Below, in pieces: positions 51,182 through 59,396 of a stretch of DNA of 64,000 nt. The notes under the pieces are model-generated. The model worked only from the letters and a program-made list of their open reading frames with translations, ran no database searches and had not been told where the DNA came from. Every line of letters begins with the position of its first letter. Within the stretch, counting starts at the first letter, position 1. A program made the translations under genes and the position numbers. Source of the stretch: an uncultured Clostridia bacterium (GTDB lineage Bacteria > Bacillota > Clostridia > Christensenellales > Borkfalkiaceae); NCBI GenBank assembly GCA_904419075.1, contig CAJFQM010000002.1:124001-188000 (forward strand). The letters are read 5' to 3'.

Positions 51182-53011
51182 GTGAGTTACATAGTTATCG
51201 ACGGCGAAGAACGGGAGGCCGTTTGCCCTACGGGAGCGATGACCATTAAAAACGAAACGGATAAAGCCTGGGAAATTTTGCGTGGAGATAAAGAATCGAC
51301 GCGCGCCGTCGTTCAGATTGCTCCTGCCGTGAGAGTGACTTTGGGTGAAAAATTCGGTTTAGCGCGCGGCGAAGATGCGATGGGAAAGATTGTCGCCGCC
51401 CTTAAAAAAATCGGCGCGGATTTTGTCGTCGATGCCGCTTTTGCGGCCGATATCGTTGCCGCCAGGGAGGCGGAAGAGCTCGCCGAAAGAATGAAGAACG
51501 GCGGCAAGCTGCCCATGTTTTCGGCGGCTTGCCCCGCTTGGGCGCATTATGCGGAAAATCGGTATCCCGACTTGAAAGAATATTTCTCCTCCTGCCGTTC
51601 CCCCATGCAGACGTTCGGAGAAGGATTGAAAAAATGCTTCGCGGCATTGAATGACGGCAAGGAAACAAAGGTCATCGCGGTAGTATCCTGTGCTGCTGAA
51701 AAGTGCGAGGAAGTTTCCGAAGATGAAATTCCGTCCGTGGATTTAGTATTGACGACGGACGAACTTTCCGAGATGTTCGCCGAAGAGAAAATCCGTCTGC
51801 GCCTTCTTAAAAACGAAAAAGCGGACGAGCCGTTCTCTTCTTATACCGGCGCGGGGATTTTGACGGGAACCGCGGGCGGCGTTACCGAAGCGATTGTACG
51901 CGCGCTCAGCGAAGATAAATCCGAAGATGCGTTTGCAAAGATAGAATACAGCGGTATCCGCAGCCGAAAAGAATTCAGAGAAGCCGAAATTCAGGTCGGC
52001 GGATTGACGATAAAGGCCGCGGTGGTTTGCGGTCTGAAAGCCGCGGACGAATTGGCGGAAAAAATAGTTGCGGGCGAAAGTACTTATGACTTTGTAGAAG
52101 TATCCGTTTGCCCTGACGGATGCGTTTCGGGCGGCGGTCAGATAACCTCCGATGAAACGACGGAAAAACTTCGTGCCGCGGGACTTTGTTATATGGACAA
52201 AAATTGTGCCTTGCGTTCGCCCGAACAAAATGAAACCGCGATGAATTTCGGCTCTCCCGAATTTGCCGCGGAATTCGTCGAAGAATTTAAGGCGCGTACC
52301 GAGGAAGTCGTTGAAGCCGCTGAGACGGTGGAAGAAGAACCCGTCGAGGAACCGACCGAGGAAGTCGTTGAAACCACTGAGACGGTGGAAGAAGAACCCG
52401 CCGAGGAACCGACCGAGGAAGTCGTTGAAACCACTGAGACGGTGGAAGAAGAACCCGCCGAGGAACCGACTGAGGAAGTCGTTGAAACTGTCGAAACGGT
52501 GGAAGAAGAACCTGTTGAGGAACAGGCAGAAACTTCTGAAGAGCTTTCTCAGATAGAAGGAGAAATCGCCGCGGCTGACGATATTACAGACGATATCGAA
52601 GAGGAACCGTTAGAAGAGCTTTTTGAGGAAGAGACGAGCGAGCCTGTTTTGGAAGAAAGCAAAGACGAAGAAAACGTCGAAGAAATATTGACGGAACAGG
52701 CAAATCCTTTGGAAGAGGCTGCGGCAACAGAAGCAGAATCCGAAAAAGATACGATTGAAGATACTTTGGAAGAATCTTCAGAGACGGAAGTGGAGCCTGC
52801 GGAAGAGTCTATGGAAGAAAAGGCCGCAGAAATGCAGGAGGCGGAAGAAACGGAGGAAGTTCTTTCGTCCGACAACGATGATTCGGAGACGGAAGAAATT
52901 TTGCAAGACGCTGCCGAAGAGGATTCGGAGAAAAAAGCTGAACCTTATCATAGAACGCTTTCCCGTAAAGAGCGCAAAAAATTAAAGAAAATGAGAAAAG
53001 CCAAACATTAA
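51182..53011 (+). CDS. [FeFe]-hydrogenase-like H-cluster protein with acidic repeat tail
   Basis: 609 residues from GTG 51182, which follows AAGGAGG by 8 bases. Residues 1-25 keep only the end of a ferredoxin domain (CPTGAM). Residues about 40-365 match the [FeFe] hydrogenase catalytic domain (VVQIAPAVRVTLGEKFGL). The four Cys expected to bind the H-cluster are kept: Cys117 (AACPAW), Cys170 (SCAAEKCE), Cys310 and Cys314 (CPDGCVSGGGQ). The proton-relay Cys of TSCCP is Ala116, and the conserved Lys of the second motif is Glu173. This pattern is reported for sensory-type rather than catalytic hydrogenases. Residues about 372-585 are an extremely Glu-rich, presumably disordered tail with four 19-residue tandem repeats, ending in a Lys/Arg-rich stretch. 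A redox or hydrogen sensor for the adjacent enzyme is a reasonable guess. Confidence 0.8.
   Translation: MSYIVIDGEEREAVCPTGAMTIKNETDKAWEILRGDKESTRAVVQIAPAVRVTLGEKFGLARGEDAMGKIVAALKKIGADFVVDAAFAADIVAAREAEELAERMKNGGKLPMFSAACPAWAHYAENRYPDLKEYFSSCRSPMQTFGEGLKKCFAALNDGKETKVIAVVSCAAEKCEEVSEDEIPSVDLVLTTDELSEMFAEEKIRLRLLKNEKADEPFSSYTGAGILTGTAGGVTEAIVRALSEDKSEDAFAKIEYSGIRSRKEFREAEIQVGGLTIKAAVVCGLKAADELAEKIVAGESTYDFVEVSVCPDGCVSGGGQITSDETTEKLRAAGLCYMDKNCALRSPEQNETAMNFGSPEFAAEFVEEFKARTEEVVEAAETVEEEPVEEPTEEVVETTETVEEEPAEEPTEEVVETTETVEEEPAEEPTEEVVETVETVEEEPVEEQAETSEELSQIEGEIAAADDITDDIEEEPLEELFEEETSEPVLEESKDEENVEEILTEQANPLEEAAATEAESEKDTIEDTLEESSETEVEPAEESMEEKAAEMQEAEETEEVLSSDNDDSETEEILQDAAEEDSEKKAEPYHRTLSRKERKKLKKMRKAKH
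52298..52525 (+). repeat. four tandem 57-nt repeats encoding an acidic 19-residue unit
   Basis: Units start at 52298, 52355, 52412 and 52469. Each encodes variants of TEEVVETTETVEEEPAEEP. The middle two units are nearly identical at the DNA level, which implies recent duplication and possible copy-number change. Confidence 0.92.
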
Positions 53012-53172
53012 GGCACCTAAATTTATATTTATAAAACTTAAACCGAAAGAATTATCCGACGGTGAAAGAAGAATCCGAAAATTTATGAAAACAAAACGGA
53101 AGGCCTTTGCCGACCGCCATGTTTGATATTCATAAAGAAAAAAGCTCTCCGTGTTTATCGGCGGAGCGCGAG

Positions 53173-53205
53173 ACTCTTTTGCCGTTCGGGCAAAGGAGTT
53201 TTTTT
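53173..53205 (+). promoter_or_regulatory. terminator-like hairpin burying the ribosome site of the hydrogenase regulator
   Basis: ACTCTTTTGCC (53173-53183) pairs over 11 bp with GGCAAAGGAGT (53189-53199), loop GTTCG, then seven T. The 3' arm contains the ribosome site AAAGGAG (53192-53198) and the ATG lies 7 bases after the stem. The hairpin could both terminate transcription and block translation, which suggests attenuation. Upstream, CCGCC (53115-53119) and GGCGG (53160-53164) could form an alternative pairing. Confidence 0.7.
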
Positions 53206-53454
53206 ATGACCGAAAAACGTATAAGCGTCGTAAGCATTCTCGTTTCCGATCGTTCGGAAAGCGAAAAGGTAAACAATCTTCTTTCCGAATACGGGGAATA
53301 TATTCTCGGACGAATGGGGATACCGTATAAGGAAAAGAACGTTTCCGTGCTGTCCGTCGTACTCGACGCTCCGATAGAAATTACCAACGCTTTGACGGGA
53401 AAATTGGGAAAGATAGACAATGTTGCCGTCAAAGCTCTGTTTGGAAAAATTTGA
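53206..53454 (+). CDS. TM1266-type iron-only hydrogenase system regulator
   Basis: 82 residues from ATG 53206. An ACT/NikR-C-like ferredoxin-fold domain: RISVVSILVSDRSESEKVNN, EYGEYILGRMGIPYKEKNVS, SVVLDAP and a C-terminal GKLGKIDNVAVKALF. This is the pattern of the small TM1266 family, which is named for its genomic link to [FeFe] hydrogenases; biochemical function is not established. Its leader contains the hairpin that hides the ribosome site. It stands between the degenerate and the intact hydrogenase genes. Confidence 0.85.
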   Translation: MTEKRISVVSILVSDRSESEKVNNLLSEYGEYILGRMGIPYKEKNVSVLSVVLDAPIEITNALTGKLGKIDNVAVKALFGKI

Positions 53455-53561
53455 AGATGGCCAATGCTTGAAACTCTTCCGGAAATAAGAATATCGGCAG
53501 CAAAGTGCCGTGAATTCTTTGTCGAAAAAATTTGAAAATATCAAAAAGGAGATATACATTC

Positions 53562-54560
53562 ATGAAAAAAATTTTATCCGCAATATGCGGAACGCTCGCC
53601 GCCGCATTTATCTTTGTCGGTTCCGCTTGTTCGACGAAGATCGAAACCAATCCGACAAAAGAAATTTATATGCCCGACGGTGCGCCCGCCTTGGCCATGG
53701 CGCAGCTTATGGCTTCCGAATCGGAAACGGAAAGCTATCATGTCGTCGACTCTTCCACCATTCAGACTTATGTCACGGGGGAAAATCCCAAAGCCGATCT
53801 CTGTATTCTTCCCCTGAATCTCGCCAGTAAACTCTTGGGAACGGGGGAGACCTATCAAATGCTCGGAACCGTGACGCACGGCAATTTATATATGCTTTCG
53901 ACGGATACTTCCGTTCAATATACGACGGAAAATCTGGACGGATTGATCGGAAAAACCGTCGGGGTCGTCCAGCTCCAAAACGTACCCGGACTTACTTTCA
54001 AAGTCATTCTCGAACAAAACGAAATTCCTTGGCAGGAAATGGGAAACAGCACTCAGCCGGCGGCGGACAAGGTCAATCTGAAAGCGGTGACGCCCGACGC
54101 GGTAAGCCCTGCCACGGGGCTGGATTGTTACGTGGCGCCCGAGCCTGCGGCAAGTTTGAAGGTGTCTAAGACCGATTTGGAATTTGTCGGAGACTTGCAG
54201 CAGCTTTACGGCGGTGAAAAGGGGTATCCCCAAGCGGTATTGGTCGCAAAAAAGAGTCTGATACAGACGCACGAAGATTGGGTAAAGAGTTTTATGACAT
54301 CCATGACAAACGCCGCAAAGTGGCTGGAAACGGCGGAGATAAAGACGATCGTTTCCGCTGTATCCTCTCATCTCACGGACGGCCTGACTCCCTCTTTGAC
54401 GGAGAACAATCTTTCCGCGACTGCCATCGAACATTCGGGAATCCGCTTTGAGAAGGCGTCGGATTGCAAAGAAGAGGTAAACGGCTTTCTCGAAAAGATG
54501 ATCAAGGTCAATCCCGAATCGGCAAAGGCTGTTTCGGATAATTTCTACTATCATGTCTGA
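53562..54560 (+). CDS. ABC transporter substrate-binding lipoprotein (NMT1/SsuA-like)
   Basis: 332 residues from ATG 53562 with AAAAGGAG upstream. Signal peptide with lipobox VGSAC, so it is a membrane-anchored binding protein. The body resembles NMT1/TauA/SsuA-type periplasmic-binding folds: IYMPDGAPALAMAQLM, KADLCILPLNLASKLL, VGVVQLQNVPGLTFK. Such systems import sulfonates, nitrate, pyrimidine thiamine precursors or other small anions. Its stop overlaps the permease start by 8 bases. The ligand is unknown; the hydrogenase neighbourhood suggests a link to that locus but does not prove one. Confidence 0.85.
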   Translation: MKKILSAICGTLAAAFIFVGSACSTKIETNPTKEIYMPDGAPALAMAQLMASESETESYHVVDSSTIQTYVTGENPKADLCILPLNLASKLLGTGETYQMLGTVTHGNLYMLSTDTSVQYTTENLDGLIGKTVGVVQLQNVPGLTFKVILEQNEIPWQEMGNSTQPAADKVNLKAVTPDAVSPATGLDCYVAPEPAASLKVSKTDLEFVGDLQQLYGGEKGYPQAVLVAKKSLIQTHEDWVKSFMTSMTNAAKWLETAEIKTIVSAVSSHLTDGLTPSLTENNLSATAIEHSGIRFEKASDCKEEVNGFLEKMIKVNPESAKAVSDNFYYHV

Positions 54561-55311
54561 AAAGAAATTCTTTTTGAGAAATCTTTTATGGTCGGTAGCC
54601 GCGCTCGCCTTTTTATGGGCGGCGTGGCTGTTGGTGCATCTTCTCGTGAAAAACGATTATCTCGTTCCGTCCTTTTCGTCGGCTATGCAAAAAGTCGGGG
54701 AATATCTGAGAGACGGAGCATTTTGGAATGCGTTTTTCAATACGTTTCTGCGCACATTAACGGCATTTTTTATTTCCTTTTTCGGGGCGGCAATCTTCGC
54801 GACGGCCGCTTATCTGCTGCCTCCGCTGGGGTATTTTTTGTCGCCTTTGGTGTCCGTGATGAGAAGCCTTCCCACAATGGCCGTCATTCTCATTATTCTC
54901 GTTTGGACGACGCCCGTTCAAGCTCCCGTCGCCGTGGCGTTTCTCGCACTGTTTCCGCTTCTTTATTCGGGAATTTTTTCGGCGTTGAAGCAGGTTGATG
55001 GGAAGCTGGTGGAAATGAGTAAAATATATCGTGTTCCCGTAAGAAAGCAAATTTTCGGATTATATCTTCCCTCCGCCGCCCCGTACGTCCTTCGGGAAGC
55101 CGCCGCGGCGCTTTCCTTTTCCTTGAAACTTACGGTTTCGGCCGAAGTGCTCGCCAATACCTATCAGAGCATCGGCGGCATGATGCAGGAGGCGAAAATT
55201 TATGTGGAGGTGCCCGCGCTGTTCGCTTTGACCGCGCTTGTCGTAATAGCGGGATTTTTGTTGGAAGGCCTCGGAGCGGCTGCCGCATACGCGGCAAGGA
55301 GGCGGATATGA
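54553..55311 (+). CDS. ABC transporter permease (SsuC/TauC-like)
   Basis: 252 residues with about six membrane helices. The cytoplasmic EAA loop is visible around YRVPVRKQIFGLYLPSAAPY, the contact site for the ATPase. It resembles permeases of sulfonate/nitrate/HMP importers. It overlaps both flanking genes (8 bases upstream, 4 bases downstream), giving a compact SBP-permease-ATPase operon. Confidence 0.88.
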   Translation: MSEKKFFLRNLLWSVAALAFLWAAWLLVHLLVKNDYLVPSFSSAMQKVGEYLRDGAFWNAFFNTFLRTLTAFFISFFGAAIFATAAYLLPPLGYFLSPLVSVMRSLPTMAVILIILVWTTPVQAPVAVAFLALFPLLYSGIFSALKQVDGKLVEMSKIYRVPVRKQIFGLYLPSAAPYVLREAAAALSFSLKLTVSAEVLANTYQSIGGMMQEAKIYVEVPALFALTALVVIAGFLLEGLGAAAAYAARRRI

Positions 55312-55994
55312 TACGGCTTTCGGACATATCTAAGGCATACGGTCCGCAAAGGGTGTTTGAAAATTTTTCTCTCGAAATAGAGGACGGAAAAATTCTCTGT
55401 GTTTTAGGGGAATCGGGCGGCGGAAAGACGACGCTTTTGAATATCTTGGCGGGGCTCGTTCCCTTTTCGGGCAATCTTTCGGGCGTCCCGAAACGTGTTT
55501 CTTATATCTTTCAGGAGCCGCGCCTGCTGCCCAATATGACCGTGAAACAAAACCTCGCTTATGCGGGCGGAGCGCCGGAGAAAATCGACGATATTCTCGA
55601 AAAGACGGAACTTATAAAGTGTGCAAATAAGCGGCCCGGAGAACTTTCCGGCGGTGAAAAACAGCGGGTTTCGATCGCTCGCGCGTTTTTAATTCCTTCC
55701 GAACTTTTGTTGATGGACGAGCCTTTTTCGTCGTTGGATACGGCGCTGAAAATTCGATTGACGGAAGTTTTCGCCCGGCTTTGGAAATCTCTGCCAGAAA
55801 AGCGGACGGCAGTATTCGTCACGCACGATCTGGAAGAAGCGCTGATGCTCGCCGATCGGATAATCGTGTTGAAAAACGGACGGGTATCCGCGGACGTTTC
55901 TTTGAATCGGGAGGTTTTTCCCTCGGCTTATGCGGCGCCCTGTACGGAGCGGAAAAAATTGCTTTCCGTATTGCTGGAAGGGGAAAATTGCTGA
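55308..55994 (+). CDS. ABC transporter ATP-binding protein
   Basis: 228 residues. Walker A GESGGGKTT, Q-loop FQEPRLLP, signature LSGGEKQRVS, Walker B LLLMDEPFSSLD and H-loop VFVTHDLEEALM. The nitrate/sulfonate/taurine class is likely from the partner genes. It is the last gene of the importer operon; the hydrogenase promoter follows 50 bases later. Confidence 0.92.
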   Translation: MIRLSDISKAYGPQRVFENFSLEIEDGKILCVLGESGGGKTTLLNILAGLVPFSGNLSGVPKRVSYIFQEPRLLPNMTVKQNLAYAGGAPEKIDDILEKTELIKCANKRPGELSGGEKQRVSIARAFLIPSELLLMDEPFSSLDTALKIRLTEVFARLWKSLPEKRTAVFVTHDLEEALMLADRIIVLKNGRVSADVSLNREVFPSAYAAPCTERKKLLSVLLEGENC

Positions 55995-56043
55995 AAAATC
56001 TGTAAAAACGATGTAAAAAACGCATTTGCGAGTGTGTATCTGT

Positions 56044-56072
56044 TTGACAATTTTTTTCGTTTGCGATATGAT
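56044..56072 (+). promoter_or_regulatory. promoter of the intact [FeFe] hydrogenase gene
   Basis: TTGACA (56044-56049) and TATGAT (56067-56072), spacer 17, followed by AAAGGAG before ATG 56128. Confidence 0.85.
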
Positions 56073-56127
56073 ATTATAGAATGTCAATTCGTCCTGTATA
56101 TCGGACGCAAAAGGAGAAGAAAGAACT

Positions 56128-57636
56128 ATGAGAGGATTGGAAACTTCCGTCGTACGTTTGAGACACGAAGTTTTTAAGGAAGTGGCGAAAGTCGCCTACA
56201 ATTCCGCGCCCGAAGATATCAACAGCGATATCGAAGCAATTCCCTACACCATTACCCCTACGGAGGTACCCCAATACCGCGAGAGCATTTACCGCGAACG
56301 TGCAATTGCTTCCGAGCGGGTACGGCTGGCGATGGGCATGTCGCTCAGGCCTTCAGATAAACCCGTACACATTACCAGCGGTTTGGATCAGAGCAATATC
56401 TCCGATAAATATTACGAACCGCCTTTAATGCAGGTGATTCCCTCCGCATGCGATAAATGCGAAGATAACGTCTATGAAGTCACCAATCAATGCCGCGGCT
56501 GTGTCGCGAAAGCATGCGTGGCGGCTTGCCCCAAAGGCGCCATTTCCATCGTCGACGGAAAATCCGTCATCGACAGGGAAAAGTGTATTCGCTGCGGGAA
56601 GTGCAAAGCGGCGTGTCCCTATGACGCGATCGCGCATAAAGTGCGCCCTTGCGCGCAGGCGTGCGGAATCAAAGCCATTTCTTCGGACGAACTCGGCCGA
56701 GCGAAAATCGACAACGATAAATGCGTCGGCTGCGGTCAGTGCATGGTCAGTTGCCCCTTCGGCGCGATTGCCGACAAGTCTCAGATTTTCCAACTGATTC
56801 AGGCGATCAAGAAAGGGGACTATATCGTGGCGGAAGTGGCTCCCGCCATTGTCGGACAATTCGGAGAAAACGTCTCTCTCGCGCAGATCAAGGGCGCCTT
56901 GAAAGATATCGGCTTCAAAGAGGTTCACGAGGTCGCCAGCGGCGCGGACGTCGGCGCGGCGACGGAAGCACATCACTACGTAGAAGAAGTGGTGCCCGGG
57001 AAACTTCCGTTCCTCTTGACCTCCTGCTGTCCCGCGTGGGCGATGCTCGCCAAGAAACAGTTCCCGCAGCTGATCGGAGAGGTCTCTCAGGCGCTGACGC
57101 CCATGGTCGCGACGGCGCGTAAGATAAAACAGAAAACGCCTCAGGCCCGCGTGGTCTTTATCGGGCCTTGCGCAGCCAAAAAATTGGAGGCTTCCCGCGC
57201 GTCCGTGCGGAGCGACGTGGATTTCGTCATCACGTTCGAGGAGCTGGCGGGCATGTTCGCGGCGAAGGAAATCGATTTCTCGAAATACGCCGAGGGCTGT
57301 GCTATGCATGAAGCCACGGGCGCCGGACGCGGATATGCCGTCGCGGGCGGCGTCGCCTCCGCGATCGAACAATGCGTCAAGGCTTACTATCCCGGCGTCG
57401 ATGTGAAAATCGAGCACGCGGAAGGGCTCGATGCCTGCAAGAAAGTATTGATTCTCGCCAAATTGGGCAAGAAAAACGGCTGTCTTATCGAAGGAATGGG
57501 CTGCCCGGGCGGCTGTGTAGCGGGCGCGGGCACAAATCTTGCCGTGGAAAAGGCGACGGCGGAGGTCAAAAAATTCGTGGAAAATTCCACGAAGAAACTT
57601 CCGCCCAAAGAATTGTACGAAATCGATTTGCCGTAA
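56128..57636 (+). CDS. [FeFe] hydrogenase, group-B-like monomeric
   Basis: 502 residues, no signal peptide, so cytoplasmic. Ferredoxin-like cluster motifs occur at Cys122-134 (QCRGCVAKACVAACP), Cys153-163 (CIRCGKCKAACP) and Cys199-209 (CVGCGQCMVSCP). The H-cluster motifs are intact: TSCCPAW (298-304), GPCAAKK (347-353) and CPGGCVAGAG with Cys459 and Cys463. The second and third motifs (GPCAAKK, EGMGCPGGCVAGAG) are those of group B enzymes rather than the classical MPC/MACPGGC set. It should catalyse H2 evolution or uptake with ferredoxin. The HydE, HydF and HydG maturases are not in the window. Confidence 0.92.
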   Translation: MRGLETSVVRLRHEVFKEVAKVAYNSAPEDINSDIEAIPYTITPTEVPQYRESIYRERAIASERVRLAMGMSLRPSDKPVHITSGLDQSNISDKYYEPPLMQVIPSACDKCEDNVYEVTNQCRGCVAKACVAACPKGAISIVDGKSVIDREKCIRCGKCKAACPYDAIAHKVRPCAQACGIKAISSDELGRAKIDNDKCVGCGQCMVSCPFGAIADKSQIFQLIQAIKKGDYIVAEVAPAIVGQFGENVSLAQIKGALKDIGFKEVHEVASGADVGAATEAHHYVEEVVPGKLPFLLTSCCPAWAMLAKKQFPQLIGEVSQALTPMVATARKIKQKTPQARVVFIGPCAAKKLEASRASVRSDVDFVITFEELAGMFAAKEIDFSKYAEGCAMHEATGAGRGYAVAGGVASAIEQCVKAYYPGVDVKIEHAEGLDACKKVLILAKLGKKNGCLIEGMGCPGGCVAGAGTNLAVEKATAEVKKFVENSTKKLPPKELYEIDLP

Positions 57637-57772
57637 CGGATAAAAAAACGAAAATCGAAAAAAGAAAAACGACCCGTTTTGCGTTTCGAGCGCCGAACGG
57701 GTTGACTTTTTATACGGAAAAGATTAAAATAAGACTTGGCTTTTCGGTAAAGAAAAAGGAGCATACATATTC

Positions 57773-59332
57773 ATGGAAGAACAGAAGAATTTGCAGGAAG
57801 AACAGCCGCGGGAGGAAACGAGCTCTAAACTCGGCACGCAGCCCGTCGGAAAATTGCTTCTCAAACTTTCTATCCCCACGATTACGGCGCAGCTCGTCAA
57901 TGCCCTGTATAATATCGTGGACAGAATATATATCGGTCATATGCCCGGTTCGGGTTCCTATGCTCTGACGGCGATGGGGGTATGTCTTTCGCTCATCATG
58001 ATTATTTCCGCCTTTGCCTATCTGACGGCGATCGGCGGCGCTGCCCGCGCTTCGATTATGATGGGAAAAGGGGATAAAGAAGAGGCGGAAAGAATACTCG
58101 GCAACTGTGCGGTCGTCACGGCTGCCGTAGGAGCGATTCTTACCGTGATTTTCGTCATATTTGCGGAGAAGTTGCTCTGGATGTTCGGGGCGACGGAGGA
58201 CACGATAGAATATGCCGTCGAATACATGCGCATATATGCATTGGGCTCCGTTTTTGTGGAGCTGGCGCTCGGCCTGAACGCCTTTATCACCGCGCAGGGT
58301 TTTTCTCTTATCGGCATGCTGTCCGTATTGATCGGCGCCGTCACGAATATCGTCCTCGATCCCATTCTCATTTACGGCTTTTCCATGGGAGTTAAAGGCG
58401 CGGCAATTGCCACCGTCGTTTCCCAAATGTTCAGCGCCATATGGGTAGTGGCATTTTTGTCCGGGAAAAAGACGGTGCTCAGAATTCGTCCGAAATATTT
58501 CAGAGTTTGCCTCGCTTCATACCTGCCATGCATCTTTTTGGGCTTGTCGCCCTTTATCATGCAGTTTACGGAGAGCGTAATTTCCATTTGTTTCAATGTT
58601 TCCCTGAAAAAGTACGGGGGAACGATAGCTGTAGGCGCGATGACGATTTTGTCCAGCGTCATGCAGTTCGCCATGCTTCCTTTACAGGGAATGACGCAGG
58701 GCGCTCAGCCCGTTGTCAGCTACAATTACGGCGCGGGAAAGAAAGAACGGGTGAAAAAGGCGTTTTCTATCCTCTTGCGTTCGTGCGTTATCTATTCCGC
58801 TTTGCTTTGGGCCGTGTGTATGATTTTCCCGCAACTGTTCGTAATGATGTTCACTTCCGACGAAACGCTGAAAGCATATGCGATAAAACCTTTGCGCATC
58901 TATATGTGCATGTCTCTCATTTTCGGGGCACAGATCGCCTGTCAGCAGACCTTTATCGCGCTCGGGAACGCAAAGACCTCTTTCTTTCTGGCCGTGCTCA
59001 GAAAAATTATTTTGCTCATTCCGCTCATTTTTGTCCTTCCCTATATCTTTACGGCGGATAAAGTCACGGCCGTATTTATGGCGGAGCCGATAGCCGACAC
59101 TTTGGCCGTGGCCACGACGGTTACCACTTTTGCAATCTCTTTTTCGAGGTATTTGAAGCGGGAGAATACGGAAGAAAAACTTCCCGTTCCCGTGTCCGAA
59201 ACGTCCAAAGGCGCCGCGGCGGAGGACGGAAAGGAAGAAAATTCCGCGCATGTCGGCGGAGCATCGGAAAAAGCGGAAGGAAATCTTTCCGAGGAAGGGA
59301 AAGACGAACCGAATCCTTTTGACGGGATTTGA
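57773..59332 (+). CDS. MATE-family multidrug efflux transporter
   Basis: 519 residues with 12 membrane helices in two related halves. Family features: SIPTITAQLVNALYNIVDRIYIG at the first helix, AQGFSLIGMLS, QGMTQGAQPVVSYNYGAGK in the second half. MATE proteins export cationic compounds by Na+ or H+ antiport. The last about 60 residues are a charged, Glu/Ser-rich cytoplasmic tail longer than usual. No adjacent regulator; the ribosome site is weak (AAAAGGAG about 11 bases upstream). Confidence 0.92.
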   Translation: MEEQKNLQEEQPREETSSKLGTQPVGKLLLKLSIPTITAQLVNALYNIVDRIYIGHMPGSGSYALTAMGVCLSLIMIISAFAYLTAIGGAARASIMMGKGDKEEAERILGNCAVVTAAVGAILTVIFVIFAEKLLWMFGATEDTIEYAVEYMRIYALGSVFVELALGLNAFITAQGFSLIGMLSVLIGAVTNIVLDPILIYGFSMGVKGAAIATVVSQMFSAIWVVAFLSGKKTVLRIRPKYFRVCLASYLPCIFLGLSPFIMQFTESVISICFNVSLKKYGGTIAVGAMTILSSVMQFAMLPLQGMTQGAQPVVSYNYGAGKKERVKKAFSILLRSCVIYSALLWAVCMIFPQLFVMMFTSDETLKAYAIKPLRIYMCMSLIFGAQIACQQTFIALGNAKTSFFLAVLRKIILLIPLIFVLPYIFTADKVTAVFMAEPIADTLAVATTVTTFAISFSRYLKRENTEEKLPVPVSETSKGAAAEDGKEENSAHVGGASEKAEGNLSEEGKDEPNPFDGI

Positions 59333-59361
59333 CGAGGTTTGAGAAAATATTGCGGAAATTC

Positions 59362-59390
59362 TTGCAAAAATATGTCGGTTGTGCTATACT
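59362..59390 (+). promoter_or_regulatory. promoter giving a predicted leaderless tilS mRNA
   Basis: TTGCAA (59362-59367) and extended -10 TGC-TATACT (hexamer 59385-59390), spacer 17. The expected start is 59397, the A of the ATG. Confidence 0.75.
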
Positions 59391-59396
59391 GAAATC

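Noticed and set aside
53012-53172. Known riboswitch (TPP, cobalamin or molybdenum cofactor) upstream of the hydrogenase regulator
   Set aside because: I could not match the conserved core of any of these classes, so only an unnamed leader structure is reported.
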